Shown here: positions 16,971 through 26,719 of the stretch, one piece after another
How positions within the stretch are numbered: the first letter of the stretch is position 1
How the letters are laid out: every line of letters starts with the position of its first letter
Source of the DNA: Chloroflexota bacterium
Lineage (GTDB): Bacteria; Chloroflexota; Limnocylindria; QHBO01
DNA: 64,000 bases
Assembly: GCA_038040195.1 (NCBI GenBank)
Contig: JBBPIR010000001.1
Coordinates: 1-64,000, forward strand
Direction: 5' to 3'
Notes under the pieces: model-generated
Database searches by the model: none
Told to the model about the DNA's origin: nothing
The model's input: the letters and a program-made list of their open reading frames with translations, nothing else
Program-made: the position numbers and the translations under genes

Positions 16971-19187
16971 CTAGCCGCCGATCTCCTCGAAGGTGGCTCC
17001 GTCGTCCGGCGACCGTCGGCTGGGCCCCGTGTCGGGCCGGCGCAGGAAGAGGACGGCGGCCGCCGCGATGGTCAAAAGCACGGCCATGGGCACGAACGGG
17101 AGGCGCCGGTAGTCAAGCGGCCAGACCACGCTGACCACCCGCTCGGACCGGTTGCCGACGGGGTCCAGGGCCACCACCCGGACATCGGTGGGCAGGAGGC
17201 CCGCGTCCACCGATGCCTCGAATGACCCGTTCTCCGTCACGTCGACGGGTTGGCCGTTGACCGTGACGGTGGCGCCGGAGACCGTCCGACCTGACACGGT
17301 TGGGCTGAAGTCCACCAGGACATCGTCCGCGGTGAAGGCCAGTGAGGGGGCCTCTCGGAACACCCGAATGCGCCAGGTGCCGTAGTACCCGTGACCGACG
17401 GGTGTCACCAGCCAGATGCTGGCCGTGGTGCCCGAGCCGTTGGGCGCGTTGGGGCCTGCCGCCTCGAGCAGACGGATCTGGGCGACCCCATCCGCTCCGA
17501 TGGTCGTTTGGCCGGAATCCCCGCGCGACACCCACCACACGTACGTGCCGGGCGGACCGGTGATCTCGGCGGACGCCGCTTCGTTGCCCACGATCAGCCC
17601 ACTCGGATGCTCCGGGTCGGGCGCCACGCCCGCAAAGCCGGGGGTCAGGTGGCCCCCGTTGGCCTCGGGTTCCATGAGCGAGGAGGTTGCAACGAGTCGG
17701 GTCTCCACCGGCGACCGGGCGCTCAGCAGCGCGACCGCCGGCGCGCGAACGTCGAGGACGGTGAATTCGGAGGACTCGAACAGGAGCGCCATCCATCCGC
17801 CGCCGGGGCCGACCGTACCGACCGGCTTGAGCCCGGGCAGCAGTGCCAGGGACGCCACCTCGGCCAAGAGGTCCGGATCTGAGGCCGGTCGGACGAGCCG
17901 TCCGCCGAACACGTACACCTCGCGGTTCCCGGGCAGACCGCCGGGGATCGCGCCGAAGAACGGCATCAACAAGGCGGCGCCGGTGCCCTGCACTGTTGCG
18001 GCAAAGGCGCCGGGGCGCGTGTCACTCCCGAACGCCGTCGACGGACCCGCCCCGCCGCCAAGATCACCGGGGAGCACGTTCACCGACGATGGTGGATCGC
18101 CGGTGCGCACAATGATCCGCGTCTCGGATCCCGTGCCGAACACCGCGGCTGCCACTCCACCGCTCGTGCGCGCGACCCGGCGCTCGGCCTCACCGTCGCG
18201 GGGCCATGACCACAGTGTCAGCGTCGAGAATTCCGTGCTGGTCACGACGGCCGGTCCCCAGTCCAGGGAGAGCGCCCGCGCCGCGAACAGCTCGCCGATA
18301 GCCGCACGTTCGAGAATAGGCGCCCCCCCTCGGAGACTCACGCGGTGCAGACCGGCCGAGATGGCCCCCTCCGGTCCGATCAGCGGCCCCGCCAGCAGCA
18401 CCTCTGCGCCCGGGACGCCATCCGTCTCCCCCGCGTCCGTGATCGTTGCGCAACAGCTGGAGATGCCCGGGATCGTGAACCCGGTGCGTTCGTATTTGGC
18501 GCCGTTCCAGCGCAGCAGGCTGACGTCGAGGACTTCGCTCGAGTCGACGAGCGGTCCTTCGGTGACCAGCAGCTCATCGGTGCCATCGGCGTCCATGTCG
18601 GCCGCAATCAGCTGGGCGCCGTAGCGCTGGGTGTCGGCCACAAGCCGGAGCTCCAGGGCGCGGTCGATGTCGACGACCTCCCAAATGGTCAGGCAGCACG
18701 GGTCACCGAACGTTGCGTCCGGGCCCAAAGTCGCGACCAGCAGGATCTCGCGCCCGTCCCGATTTGCACGAACAAGCTTGGCCGGATCATCCAACTCGAC
18801 CGCGATCATCCCGTCCTTGTCGATTCGGGCGCGGCCCACCCCCGTCAGCAGCTCATCACCGCTCGCGGACCGTCGAAGCGGGACGGCGTTTCCGTGCTCG
18901 GCCGCCGACGCACCCAGCTCCACATCGTCCAGGTACCAGGCCTGGAGCGCTGCCAGTCCCGGATCGGCCTGCGAACCGGTCACCAGCACGAGCTCGCGCG
19001 TGCCGTCGCCGTCGAGATCGAACGTGATGGCGTCGGTGACGAATGGCAGGGCGACCGCTTCGGGCTCGGCTGGTAGTGGCGTGCCCGGGATGGGGTCGAT
19101 CGCGGCCGCCGGCGCGGGCGCGGCCAGGAGGCCGAGCAGCATGGCGAAGCCGAATACCGCCCGGGCTAGGTGTCGATGCGCGCGCAT
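16971..19187 (-). CDS. Exported FG-GAP/VCBS-repeat protein with C-terminal membrane anchor
   Basis: The product has 738 residues. A signal peptide (MRAHRHLARAVFGFAMLLGLLAAPAPAAA) supports the ATG at 19187 over upstream codons. Calcium-loop repeats of the VCBS type are visible (DLDGDGTRELVLV, DMDADGTDELLV), followed by beta-rich sequence, an Ig-like domain near 590-690 (SGATVTVNGQPVDVTENGSF) and a terminal helix (FVPMAVLLTIAAAAVLFL) with a short charged tail. It should be a surface beta-propeller held in the membrane. It lies 7 bp after the synthetase gene; why it shares an operon with fatty-acid-type enzymes is unclear. Confidence 0.8.
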   Translation of the reverse strand: MRAHRHLARAVFGFAMLLGLLAAPAPAAAIDPIPGTPLPAEPEAVALPFVTDAITFDLDGDGTRELVLVTGSQADPGLAALQAWYLDDVELGASAAEHGNAVPLRRSASGDELLTGVGRARIDKDGMIAVELDDPAKLVRANRDGREILLVATLGPDATFGDPCCLTIWEVVDIDRALELRLVADTQRYGAQLIAADMDADGTDELLVTEGPLVDSSEVLDVSLLRWNGAKYERTGFTIPGISSCCATITDAGETDGVPGAEVLLAGPLIGPEGAISAGLHRVSLRGGAPILERAAIGELFAARALSLDWGPAVVTSTEFSTLTLWSWPRDGEAERRVARTSGGVAAAVFGTGSETRIIVRTGDPPSSVNVLPGDLGGGAGPSTAFGSDTRPGAFAATVQGTGAALLMPFFGAIPGGLPGNREVYVFGGRLVRPASDPDLLAEVASLALLPGLKPVGTVGPGGGWMALLFESSEFTVLDVRAPAVALLSARSPVETRLVATSSLMEPEANGGHLTPGFAGVAPDPEHPSGLIVGNEAASAEITGPPGTYVWWVSRGDSGQTTIGADGVAQIRLLEAAGPNAPNGSGTTASIWLVTPVGHGYYGTWRIRVFREAPSLAFTADDVLVDFSPTVSGRTVSGATVTVNGQPVDVTENGSFEASVDAGLLPTDVRVVALDPVGNRSERVVSVVWPLDYRRLPFVPMAVLLTIAAAAVLFLRRPDTGPSRRSPDDGATFEEIGG

Positions 19188-19194
19188 GAACCCG

Positions 19195-21180
19195 TCAGCC
19201 GCGGAGGGCGCGGATCGGCTCCAGGGTGGTGGGGTCCTCGAGCGCCGAGACGTCGCCCGCATCCAGGCCCAGGTACGCGGCGCGCGCCACGCGGCGCAGG
19301 ATCTTGCCGTTTCGCGTCTTGGGGAGCGCCGGAACCAGATGCACGGCGGCGGGGCGGAAGGATTTGCCCAGCCGATCGACAACCGTCTCTCCAACCGCCG
19401 CGGCTAGCGGCCCATCCGGATCGGCACTTGCCCGCACAACCGCGAACACCACGATCGCCTCGCCCTTGACCTCGTCCGGCACCCCCACCGCCAGGGCCTC
19501 CACCACCACAGGGTGCGCCACCGCCGCCGATTCCACCTCGGCCGGACCGATCCGCTTGCCGGCCACCTTGATCGTGTCGTCCGAGCGGCCGCTGATGTAC
19601 CAGAAGCCGTCGGGGTCGATGCGCGCCCAGTCGCCGTGGACCCACACTCCCGGCAGGCGCCGCCAGTAGGCCTCCAGGTACCGATCCGGGTCGCGCCAGA
19701 AACCCTGGGTCATCCCCGGCCACGGTTGGCGGATCACCAGCTCCCCCACCTCGCCGCGGACCGGATGCCCCTCAGCGTCCACCACGTCGGCCGCCATGCC
19801 GGGGCACGGACCGGCGAACGAGCACGGGGCGATGGGGGTCATCGTGGTGCAGCCCACGATCCCGCCGCTGATCTCCGTCCCGCCCGAGTAGTTGATGATC
19901 GGCAGCCGCTCCCCGCCCACGGCGCGGTGCAGCCACCACCACGGGTCGGGGTTCCATGGCTCGCCGGTGGAACCCAGCACAAACAGCGACGACAGGTCAT
20001 GGGCCCGCACCGGCTCCGACCCGTGGGTCATGAGGGCCCGGATCGCGGTGGGGCCGATCCCCAGGTGGGTCACCCGATGCCGCTCCATCAGCGCCCACAA
20101 CCGATCCGGGCCGGGAAAGTCCGGTGTCCCCTCGTAGATAAGCAGGGTCGCGCCCAGGAGCAGGGCACCGCAGACCGCCCACGGGCCCATCATCCAGCCC
20201 ATGTCCGTGAACCAGAACAGGACGTCGCCGGTCTGGAGGTCGAAGCAGTGGGCCAGGTCCACGGCACTCTTGAGCGGGAATCCGCCATGGACGTGGACCG
20301 CGCCCTTGGGTTTCCCCGTGGTGCCCGAGGTGTAGATCACCAGGAACGGATCGTTCGCGTCGGTTTTGACCGATGCCAGCGGCTCGTCGCCGGCCGCCGC
20401 CAGCGCCTCGTTCCAGGCCACGTCACGGTCCGCCGTCCACGCCACCTCCCCGGCGGCGTCACCCAGCCGACGCACGACCAGGCAGCGCTCCACCGATGGC
20501 GCCTCGGCCAGCGCTGCATCGGCCACCGCCTTCATGGCCACGGGCTTCCCGCGCCGCCAGAACCCGTCGGCGGTGACCAGCAGCCGCGCCTCGCAGTCCG
20601 CCAGCCGGCTGGCGACGGCCGGCGCGCCGTACCCCGAAAAGATGGGCGTGTAGACGGCCCCCAGCTTCCCGACGGCCAGGACTGCGATCACCGCCTCGGG
20701 GATCATGGGCAGGAAGATCCCTACCCTGTCACCGCGGCCCACCCCCAGGGTCGCCATGGCCCGTGCCGCGCGGTCCACCTCGGCCCGCAGCTCCCCGCGG
20801 GAGAAGCGTCGAACCACGCCGTCCTCCCCTTCCCAGACCAGCGCGACCTCGTCCGGACGCGCGGCGCCCGAATCGTCCACCGCCGTGGCCACGTAGTTGA
20901 ACCCGGCGCCCACCCACCAGCGGGCCCACTCCGGCCCCCTTGACACATCGAGCACAGCCTCAGGCTCCGGATCGAAGCGGATCCCGAGGTCAGCCACCGC
21001 CGCCGACCAGAACCAGGCTGGATCGGCCTCCGCCCTCGCCTGAAGGTCCTCCAGGTCGGCGCAGCCGACATCGGTCAGAAACCGGCGCAGCCGGCTGCGT
21101 TCGAGATACGCAGGAGAGGGTCGCCAGGCCGCCGCGGGCGAATCGGTTCCGAACCGCGGCCCGGCCGCTCGCACGGCCAT
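19195..21180 (-). CDS. Acyl/acetyl-CoA synthetase (AMP-forming)
   Basis: The product has 661 residues. The P-loop-like A3 motif is VIYTSGTTGKPKGAVHVHGG (~280). Then FTDMGWMMGPWAV, YSGGTEISGGIVG, HGDWARIDPDGFWYISGRSDDTIKVAGKRIGP and the catalytic lysine segment KTRNGKILRR (~625) follow. It activates a carboxylate with ATP through an acyl-adenylate to an acyl-CoA. Overall layout favours acetyl/propionyl-CoA or acetoacetyl-CoA synthetase-like enzymes. ATG at 21180 is used; a GTG at 21189 overlapping the preceding stop is possible. Adjacent to the acyl-CoA dehydrogenase. Confidence 0.9.
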   Translation of the reverse strand: MAVRAAGPRFGTDSPAAAWRPSPAYLERSRLRRFLTDVGCADLEDLQARAEADPAWFWSAAVADLGIRFDPEPEAVLDVSRGPEWARWWVGAGFNYVATAVDDSGAARPDEVALVWEGEDGVVRRFSRGELRAEVDRAARAMATLGVGRGDRVGIFLPMIPEAVIAVLAVGKLGAVYTPIFSGYGAPAVASRLADCEARLLVTADGFWRRGKPVAMKAVADAALAEAPSVERCLVVRRLGDAAGEVAWTADRDVAWNEALAAAGDEPLASVKTDANDPFLVIYTSGTTGKPKGAVHVHGGFPLKSAVDLAHCFDLQTGDVLFWFTDMGWMMGPWAVCGALLLGATLLIYEGTPDFPGPDRLWALMERHRVTHLGIGPTAIRALMTHGSEPVRAHDLSSLFVLGSTGEPWNPDPWWWLHRAVGGERLPIINYSGGTEISGGIVGCTTMTPIAPCSFAGPCPGMAADVVDAEGHPVRGEVGELVIRQPWPGMTQGFWRDPDRYLEAYWRRLPGVWVHGDWARIDPDGFWYISGRSDDTIKVAGKRIGPAEVESAAVAHPVVVEALAVGVPDEVKGEAIVVFAVVRASADPDGPLAAAVGETVVDRLGKSFRPAAVHLVPALPKTRNGKILRRVARAAYLGLDAGDVSALEDPTTLEPIRALRG

Positions 21181-21185
21181 GGGTT

Positions 21186-22361
21186 TCACATGGCCCGGAT
21201 GCCGAGCAGGTTGCGGGCGATGACGAGGCGCTGGATCTCGCTCGTCCCCTCCCCGATCTCGGTCAGCTTCGCGTCGCGCAGGTAGCGCTCGACGCGGTAC
21301 TCGCGCACGTACCCATATCCGCCATGCACCTGGATGGCGGCGTTCGTCGCCCGGGCCGCCACCTCCGAGGCGTACAGCTTGGCCATGGCGGCCTCGGTGC
21401 TGTACGGCTTGCCAGCATCCTTGAGCCACGCGGCGCGGTACACCAGTAGGCGCGCGGCGTCGATCTCGGTCGCCATGTCGGCGATCTGGAACGCCACGCC
21501 CTGGAACGAGGCGATGGGCCGCCCGAATTGCTCGCGCTCCTTGGCATACGCCGATGCGGCCTCCAGGGCCGCCTGGGCCAGGCCCAGGGCCATGGCGCCG
21601 ATCCCGATCCGGCCACCGTCCAGGGTCTTCAGGAACAGCTTGTCGCCCTCGCCCTCGGCGCCCAGCAGGTTGGTGGCGGGGATGCGGCAGTTCTCGAACA
21701 CCAGCTCCCCGGTGGCCGAGGCGTGGAGGCCCAGCTTCTCCAACAGCCGGCCGAACGTGAATCCGGGCGTGCCCTTCTCGACGATGAAGGCACTGATCCG
21801 GCCTCCCTGAGCTCCGCCCTTGGCGCCGCCCTCAGGACTGCCCTCCGTCACGGCCGCCACGATGTAGATATCCGCCACCCCGGCGTTAGTGATGAACTGC
21901 TTGGCCCCGTCGATGACCCACTCGTCGCCGTCGCGGCGAGCCCGCGTCTTCGTCCCCCGCGAGTCGCTCCCGGCCCCCGGCTCGGTCAGCCCGTAGGCGC
22001 CGAGCTTCTGCCCACTAGCCAGCGGGCGCAGGAACCGTTCCTGCTGCTCCGGGGTGCCGGCCATCGCCACCGGGCCAGCGCCCAGCGACGTGTGAGCCGA
22101 CACGATGATCGCCACGCTGCCCGAAACCCGGGCCAGCTCCTCGATCGTGATCGCGTAGGCGAGCGAGTCCAGGCCGGTGCCGCCCATCTCGGTCGAGTAA
22201 GGCACGCCCAGCAGGCCCAGGTCGGCCGCCTCGCGGATGAGCTGGTCGGGGAACTCGCCGCGGACCTCCATCTCGTCCGCCTGCGGACCGATTCGCCGCT
22301 CGGCGAAGTCGCGGACGGTGCGCCGGATGTCCTCGTGGGCCGCAGACAACGCGAAATCCAT
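21186..22361 (-). CDS. Acyl-CoA dehydrogenase
   Basis: The product has 391 residues, usual for short/branched-chain enzymes. FAD and substrate motifs are present: [89 protein letters not shown]; the Glu of IGEGT is the likely catalytic base. It oxidises an acyl-CoA to the 2-enoyl-CoA, passing electrons to ETF. ATG at 22361 begins MDFALS; nine upstream codons are unlikely. First gene of the minus-strand run; divergent from potA. Confidence 0.93.
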   Translation of the reverse strand: MDFALSAAHEDIRRTVRDFAERRIGPQADEMEVRGEFPDQLIREAADLGLLGVPYSTEMGGTGLDSLAYAITIEELARVSGSVAIIVSAHTSLGAGPVAMAGTPEQQERFLRPLASGQKLGAYGLTEPGAGSDSRGTKTRARRDGDEWVIDGAKQFITNAGVADIYIVAAVTEGSPEGGAKGGAQGGRISAFIVEKGTPGFTFGRLLEKLGLHASATGELVFENCRIPATNLLGAEGEGDKLFLKTLDGGRIGIGAMALGLAQAALEAASAYAKEREQFGRPIASFQGVAFQIADMATEIDAARLLVYRAAWLKDAGKPYSTEAAMAKLYASEVAARATNAAIQVHGGYGYVREYRVERYLRDAKLTEIGEGTSEIQRLVIARNLLGIRAM

Positions 22362-22422
22362 GGGTCCGGCGAGTCTATCAGCGCCCACTCGGCGTGCCTT
22401 CCGGGAATGTTGCCCTGCGACC

Positions 22423-22428
22423 TATACT
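22423..22428 (+). promoter_or_regulatory. Possible -10 element ahead of the polyamine importer
   Basis: TATACT lies 26 bp before the chosen TTG start in the 92-bp divergent intergenic region. No convincing -35 is seen at the proper distance, so activation or another sigma factor is possible. Confidence 0.4.
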
Positions 22429-22453
22429 GCCCGGACGCTGGAGGGTGCCGGGA

Positions 22454-23611
22454 TTGCCCGAGGTCGACGTCCGCCTGGAGCGGGTCACCAAGCAGTTCAA
22501 CGAGACGGTCGCGGTTGACGACCTCTCGCTCGATATCTGGCGGGGAGAGTTCTTCTCCCTGCTCGGCCCCTCGGGCTGCGGCAAGACCACCACCCTGCGC
22601 ATGATCGGTGGCTTCGAGGAACCGACCAGCGGGACCGTCTATCTCGGCGACCAGGACGTCACCGGCCTCCCGCCGTTCAAGCGCAACGTCAACACCGTCT
22701 TCCAGAACTACGCCCTCTTCCCGCACCTGAATATCTACGAGAACGTGGCCTTCGGCCTGCGCCGCCGCAAGGTGTCCGACGGGGAGATCAAGACCCAGGT
22801 GGGCAAGATGCTGGAGCTGGTGGAGCTGCCCGGCTTTGAGCAGCGCAAGCCGACCATGCTGTCCGGCGGCCAGCAGCAGCGGGTCGCCCTGGCCCGGGCC
22901 CTCATCAATCACCCGCAGGTACTTCTGCTGGACGAGCCACTCGGCGCGCTGGACCTGAAGCTGCGCAAGCAGATGCAGATTGAGCTGAAGTCGATCCAGA
23001 CCGAGGTCGGGATCACGTTCATCTACGTGACCCATGACCAGGACGAGGCCATGACCATGTCCGACCGGATCGCGGTCATGCGCGCCGGCCGAATCGAGCA
23101 GCTGGGCGACCCGGAGAGCCTGTACGAACGGCCCGAGACCGCGTTCGTGGCCGGTTTCCTGGGCGTGTCCAACATGCTGGAGGGCGAGGTGGCAGGCCAC
23201 GAGGGCGGGATGGTCGCCATCCGTCTGTCCGACGGGACGGTGATCCGGGCCCCGGCCGGCAAAGACGGCCAGCGCCAGGTCCGTCTCGGCATCCGGCCCG
23301 AGAAGCTGCGGGTGGTGAAGTCTGGCGACGGCCAGGCCGCCGCCGCCGACCTCAACGCCGTGGAGGGGACCGTCCTGGACGCCAGTTACATCGGGGTCAG
23401 CACCCAGTACCTGGTCCAGACCCACGATGGCCATCGCATGACCGCGTATGCCCAGAACCTGGAAACGGCCGGCGTGGCCGAGGCCCTGGCCGATGGCCAG
23501 AAGGTCCGGCTCACCTGGCAGCCGCGTCACACCTTTGTGATTGCCGGTCCGGCGGAGCACGTCGGCGGCGACCCCCATGCCCCGGAGGAAGAAGGAGACC
23601 TCGATGTCTGA
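22454..23611 (+). CDS. potA: Polyamine ABC transporter ATP-binding protein
   Basis: The product has 385 residues. Walker A is [16 protein letters not shown], signature [15 protein letters not shown], Walker [13 protein letters not shown] and the switch His YVTHDQDEA; a C-terminal TOBE-like region follows ([10 protein letters not shown]). It powers uptake with the PotB/PotC permeases. The TTG at 22454 is chosen because GGAGG lies 9 nt upstream; a GTG at 22445 is possible. Its stop overlaps the next ATG by 8 bp. Confidence 0.93.
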   Translation: MPEVDVRLERVTKQFNETVAVDDLSLDIWRGEFFSLLGPSGCGKTTTLRMIGGFEEPTSGTVYLGDQDVTGLPPFKRNVNTVFQNYALFPHLNIYENVAFGLRRRKVSDGEIKTQVGKMLELVELPGFEQRKPTMLSGGQQQRVALARALINHPQVLLLDEPLGALDLKLRKQMQIELKSIQTEVGITFIYVTHDQDEAMTMSDRIAVMRAGRIEQLGDPESLYERPETAFVAGFLGVSNMLEGEVAGHEGGMVAIRLSDGTVIRAPAGKDGQRQVRLGIRPEKLRVVKSGDGQAAAADLNAVEGTVLDASYIGVSTQYLVQTHDGHRMTAYAQNLETAGVAEALADGQKVRLTWQPRHTFVIAGPAEHVGGDPHAPEEEGDLDV

Positions 23612-24848
23612 CGAGCAGCGCAGCCGGATCGAGATGGCCATTCTGCAGGCCATGCGCCATGACCGGATCAGCCGGCGGGCCTTCCTGGGCCGGGCCGGTC
23701 GGGGTGGCATAGCCCTGGGCGCTGCGCTGTCGTTGCCGGCGTTGATCGCCGCCTGCACGCCCAGCAGCGATGGGGTCACCCTGGAATGGGCCAACTGGTG
23801 CTGCTACATCGACATCGACGAGGAGATCGCCCCGGACCCGACGCCCTATCCCACCCTCAACGCTTTCATCGCCCAGACCGGGAACAGCGTCAACTACCAG
23901 GAGGCGATCACGGACAACGCCGAGTTCATGCAGACACTACTGCCCGACCTGACCAACAACATTTCGACCGGTTGGGACCTCATCACGCCCGGCGGCTGGG
24001 TGGTGGACCGGCTGGGCGCCCTGGGGTTCCTCGAGGAGATCGATCACAGCAAGTTGCCCAATTGGTCGGAGAACGCGGCCGACTATGCGGTTGGCCAATG
24101 GTTCGACCCAGACAATAAGTACAGCCTGTGGTGGCAGGGCGGCATCACCGGCGTCGGCTACGACCCCAATCTCACGGGCCGCGAGCTGACGACCTTCGAA
24201 GACCTCTTCGACCCCGAGTTTGCCGGGCGCGTGGGGGCCTTCAAGGACATGCGCGAAATGCTCGGGCTGACCCTGCTGAGCCTTGGGGTCGTACCGGAGA
24301 ACGCAACCATCGACGACGCACAGGCGGCGGTGCAAAAGCTGTTGGACGCCAACGAGCGGGACCAGTTCCGCGGCTACTACGGCAACGAGTACTACGACGC
24401 CCTCTCCGCCGGCGACTTGGTGGCCTGCGTGGCATGGTCGGGCGACGTCAACCAGATCGCGCTCTACGACAACCCCGACGTGCAGTTCTATGTCCCCGCA
24501 GAGGGCGGCGTTCGCTGGAACGACAACCTGTGCATCCCCAAGGGCTCGACTACCAAAATGGACCAGACGCTCCAGCTCATGGATTACTACTACGGCCTGG
24601 ATGCGGCGACCGCGGTGTCCGAGTACGTCGGCTACCGCACCGGGGTGGCGGGGGTGAGGGAGCGGATCGACGCCGACGCCCAGGCGGCCCGCGACGCAGG
24701 TGACGAAGAGACGGCGGGCCAGCTGGAGGCCACGGCCGCCACGGTCGCGCCGAGCGCCGACCAGATCGATAACACGTACCCATACAAGCAGCTCACCGAA
24801 GAGGAAGACGCCGAGTGGAGCGATCTCTGGGAAGCGGTGCGGCGCTGA
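23604..24848 (+). CDS. potD: Polyamine ABC transporter substrate-binding lipoprotein
   Basis: The product has 414 residues. The N-terminus carries a twin-arginine pattern (SRRAFLGRAG) followed by a hydrophobic stretch and lipobox LIAAC (~51), so it is probably exported folded and lipid-anchored. PotD/PotF-like segments include LEWANWCCYIDIDEE, GWDLITPGGWVVDRL, WWQGGITGVGYD and CIPKGSTTKMDQTLQLMDYYY. It captures spermidine or putrescine outside the membrane. It overlaps potA and precedes two permease genes. Confidence 0.92.
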   Translation: MSDEQRSRIEMAILQAMRHDRISRRAFLGRAGRGGIALGAALSLPALIAACTPSSDGVTLEWANWCCYIDIDEEIAPDPTPYPTLNAFIAQTGNSVNYQEAITDNAEFMQTLLPDLTNNISTGWDLITPGGWVVDRLGALGFLEEIDHSKLPNWSENAADYAVGQWFDPDNKYSLWWQGGITGVGYDPNLTGRELTTFEDLFDPEFAGRVGAFKDMREMLGLTLLSLGVVPENATIDDAQAAVQKLLDANERDQFRGYYGNEYYDALSAGDLVACVAWSGDVNQIALYDNPDVQFYVPAEGGVRWNDNLCIPKGSTTKMDQTLQLMDYYYGLDAATAVSEYVGYRTGVAGVRERIDADAQAARDAGDEETAGQLEATAATVAPSADQIDNTYPYKQLTEEEDAEWSDLWEAVRR

Positions 24849-24934
24849 TCGGCAAACATCGGCTCGCCATCGCCTGAGTCGCCGAGCCGAGACCCGGAAC
24901 GTGAGCTTGAGACGTCGCGCCCCCGCTTGAGCCG

Positions 24935-25792
24935 ATGAAGCGCCGGCGCGCCTGGGTCCCGTATGCCCTCATGGCTCCGGGAACGGGGTGGCTGCTCCTG
25001 TTCTTCGCCATCCCAATGGGTTACATGTTCATCGTCTCGCTGGAGGAGGGCTCGCTCACCTCCGGCTTCCAGATGACCTGGAACTTCGGGATCTACCCAG
25101 CGGTCATTGCCGAGTACGGCGACCTGTTTGTGCGGTCCATCGGCTACGCCCTGGCGACCACCTTGATCGCCTTTCTCATCGGCTACCCGATGGCCTACAC
25201 GATCGCCTTCCGTGGCGGGCGATTCAAGAACGCACTGCTGCTCATCGTGGTCCTGCCGTTCTTCGTCAGTTTTGTGATCCGGACCTTGAACTGGCGGATG
25301 ATCTTGTCCGACAACGGGATCGTCTTCGGGACGCTGAAGGAGCTGGGGCTGCTGGACCCCGCCTTCCACTTCTTGGCCACTCCGGCATCGGTGATCTTCG
25401 GGCTGACCTACAACTTCCTGCCGTTCATGATCCTGCCCCTGTACGTCGCCCTTGAGAAGATCGACCGGCGTCTGGTGGAGGCCGCCACCGACCTATACGC
25501 CAGCCGCTCCCAGGCGTTCTGGCGGGTGACTTTCATCCTATCCCTGCCCGGGGTGGTAGCCGGCTCCCTGCTGACCTTCATTCCAGCGGTGGGCGACTTC
25601 ATCAACGCCGATGTCATCGGAGCGGCGAACCCCGATGCGATCATGATCGGGAATCTCATTCAGTTCCGGTTCATCAACGCCAACGACTACCCCACGGCGG
25701 CGGCCCTCGCGTTCGTGCTGGTGGTGGGGGTCTTGCTGTTGGTGGCGGTGTACACCCGGGCGGTGGGCACCGAGCGGTTGACCCGCGGGTGA
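24935..25792 (+). CDS. potB: Polyamine ABC transporter permease 1
   Basis: The product has 285 residues with six membrane helices (GWLLLFFAIPMGYMFIVSL, IGYALATTLIAFLIGYPMAY, LLIVVLPFFVSFVIRTLNW and others). The EAA loop reads EAATDLYASRSQAFWRVTFILSLPG, where the ATPase docks. It forms the channel with PotC. The gap of 86 bp after potD holds no gene. Confidence 0.92.
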   Translation: MKRRRAWVPYALMAPGTGWLLLFFAIPMGYMFIVSLEEGSLTSGFQMTWNFGIYPAVIAEYGDLFVRSIGYALATTLIAFLIGYPMAYTIAFRGGRFKNALLLIVVLPFFVSFVIRTLNWRMILSDNGIVFGTLKELGLLDPAFHFLATPASVIFGLTYNFLPFMILPLYVALEKIDRRLVEAATDLYASRSQAFWRVTFILSLPGVVAGSLLTFIPAVGDFINADVIGAANPDAIMIGNLIQFRFINANDYPTAAALAFVLVVGVLLLVAVYTRAVGTERLTRG

Positions 25793-25858
25793 CCACGCGG
25801 ATCGCGACGCGGGTGACGACACGGATCGCGACGCGGGTGACGCTGCGGATGACCATAC
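25787..25858 (+). repeat. 24-bp tandem repeat at the potB-potC junction
   Basis: Two full units beginning GGGTGACCACGCGGATCGCG and GGGTGACGACACGGATCGCG plus a third diverged, partial unit span the potB stop and run to just before the potC start. Each unit carries an in-frame-looking GTGA, so the repeat may duplicate a stop/start region by slippage or act on potC translation. Confidence 0.75.
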
Positions 25859-25862
25859 GCCG

Positions 25863-26690
25863 ATGACGATCGGGTCACGCCTCTCCGCCCTGGCACTGCC
25901 GGCGTTCACCGCCCTGGTGGTGGGGTTCCTTTTCGCGCCCATCGCGGTCATGATCGCGTTCAGCTTCAACGACCCGGCGGGGCGTCAGAACATCACCTGG
26001 CAGGGGTTTACCTTCGAGAACTACCTGACCTTGTGGAACCGCCCCGACATCACCGACCCGCTGATCCTGAGCCTCCAGATCGCCATGGTCTCCACGATCT
26101 TGGCGACCACTGCGGGCACGATGATGGGCCTGGCCCTCACGCGGTACGAGTTCCGCGGGGCGCGCGCCAGCAACCTGCTCATCTTCATACCCATCACTGC
26201 GCCCGAGATCATCCTCGGCGCCTCGCTCCTCACCCTGTGGGTCTCATTTGGAGTGGAGCGCGGCTTTGTGACCATCCTGGTCAGCCACATCGTGTTCAAC
26301 ATCAGCTTCGTGGTGGTAACCATCCGGGCCAGGCTGGCGGGCTTTGACCGATCCCTCGAAGAGGCCGGCATGGATCTCTACGCCAATGGCCCCACGACCT
26401 TCCGCAAGGTCACCTTCCCGATCATCTTCCCCGGCATCCTGGCCGCCGCCCTGCTGGCCTTCGCCCTGTCCATCGACGACTACGTCATCACCCTCTTCAA
26501 CGCCGGCCACTCCGTAACGTTCCCGCTGTGGGTCTACTCGGCCAGCCGTATCGGGATACCACCCGAGGTCAACGTTCTTGGGACACTGATCCTGTTGACT
26601 GCGTTCGTGTTCATCGCGGTCCAGACCTGGGCCGGCCGTCGCCAGGGCCGTCGCGAGGAGGTCGGCCCCGTCACCCTCGTCGGCCGCTAG
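25863..26690 (+). CDS. potC: Polyamine ABC transporter permease 2
   Basis: The product has 275 residues and six helices (LALPAFTALVVGFLFAPIAVMIAFSF, ISLQIAMVSTILATTAGTMMGLAL-like, LLIFIPITAPEIILGASLLTLWV). The EAA loop is EEAGMDLYANGPTTFRKVTFPIIFPG. It partners PotB. ATG at 25863 follows the tandem repeat; a clear ribosome site is not seen. Confidence 0.92.
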   Translation: MTIGSRLSALALPAFTALVVGFLFAPIAVMIAFSFNDPAGRQNITWQGFTFENYLTLWNRPDITDPLILSLQIAMVSTILATTAGTMMGLALTRYEFRGARASNLLIFIPITAPEIILGASLLTLWVSFGVERGFVTILVSHIVFNISFVVVTIRARLAGFDRSLEEAGMDLYANGPTTFRKVTFPIIFPGILAAALLAFALSIDDYVITLFNAGHSVTFPLWVYSASRIGIPPEVNVLGTLILLTAFVFIAVQTWAGRRQGRREEVGPVTLVGR

Positions 26691-26719
26691 CGGTAGGCTT
26701 TTGGCATGGAGACTGACCG

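Noticed and set aside
15576-17225. 549-codon plus-strand frame
   Set aside because: Antisense to the DUF1015 and FG-GAP genes, with no family features.
24849-24934. Possible small gene between potD and potB
   Set aside because: No start with ribosome site and no open frame with protein-like composition.
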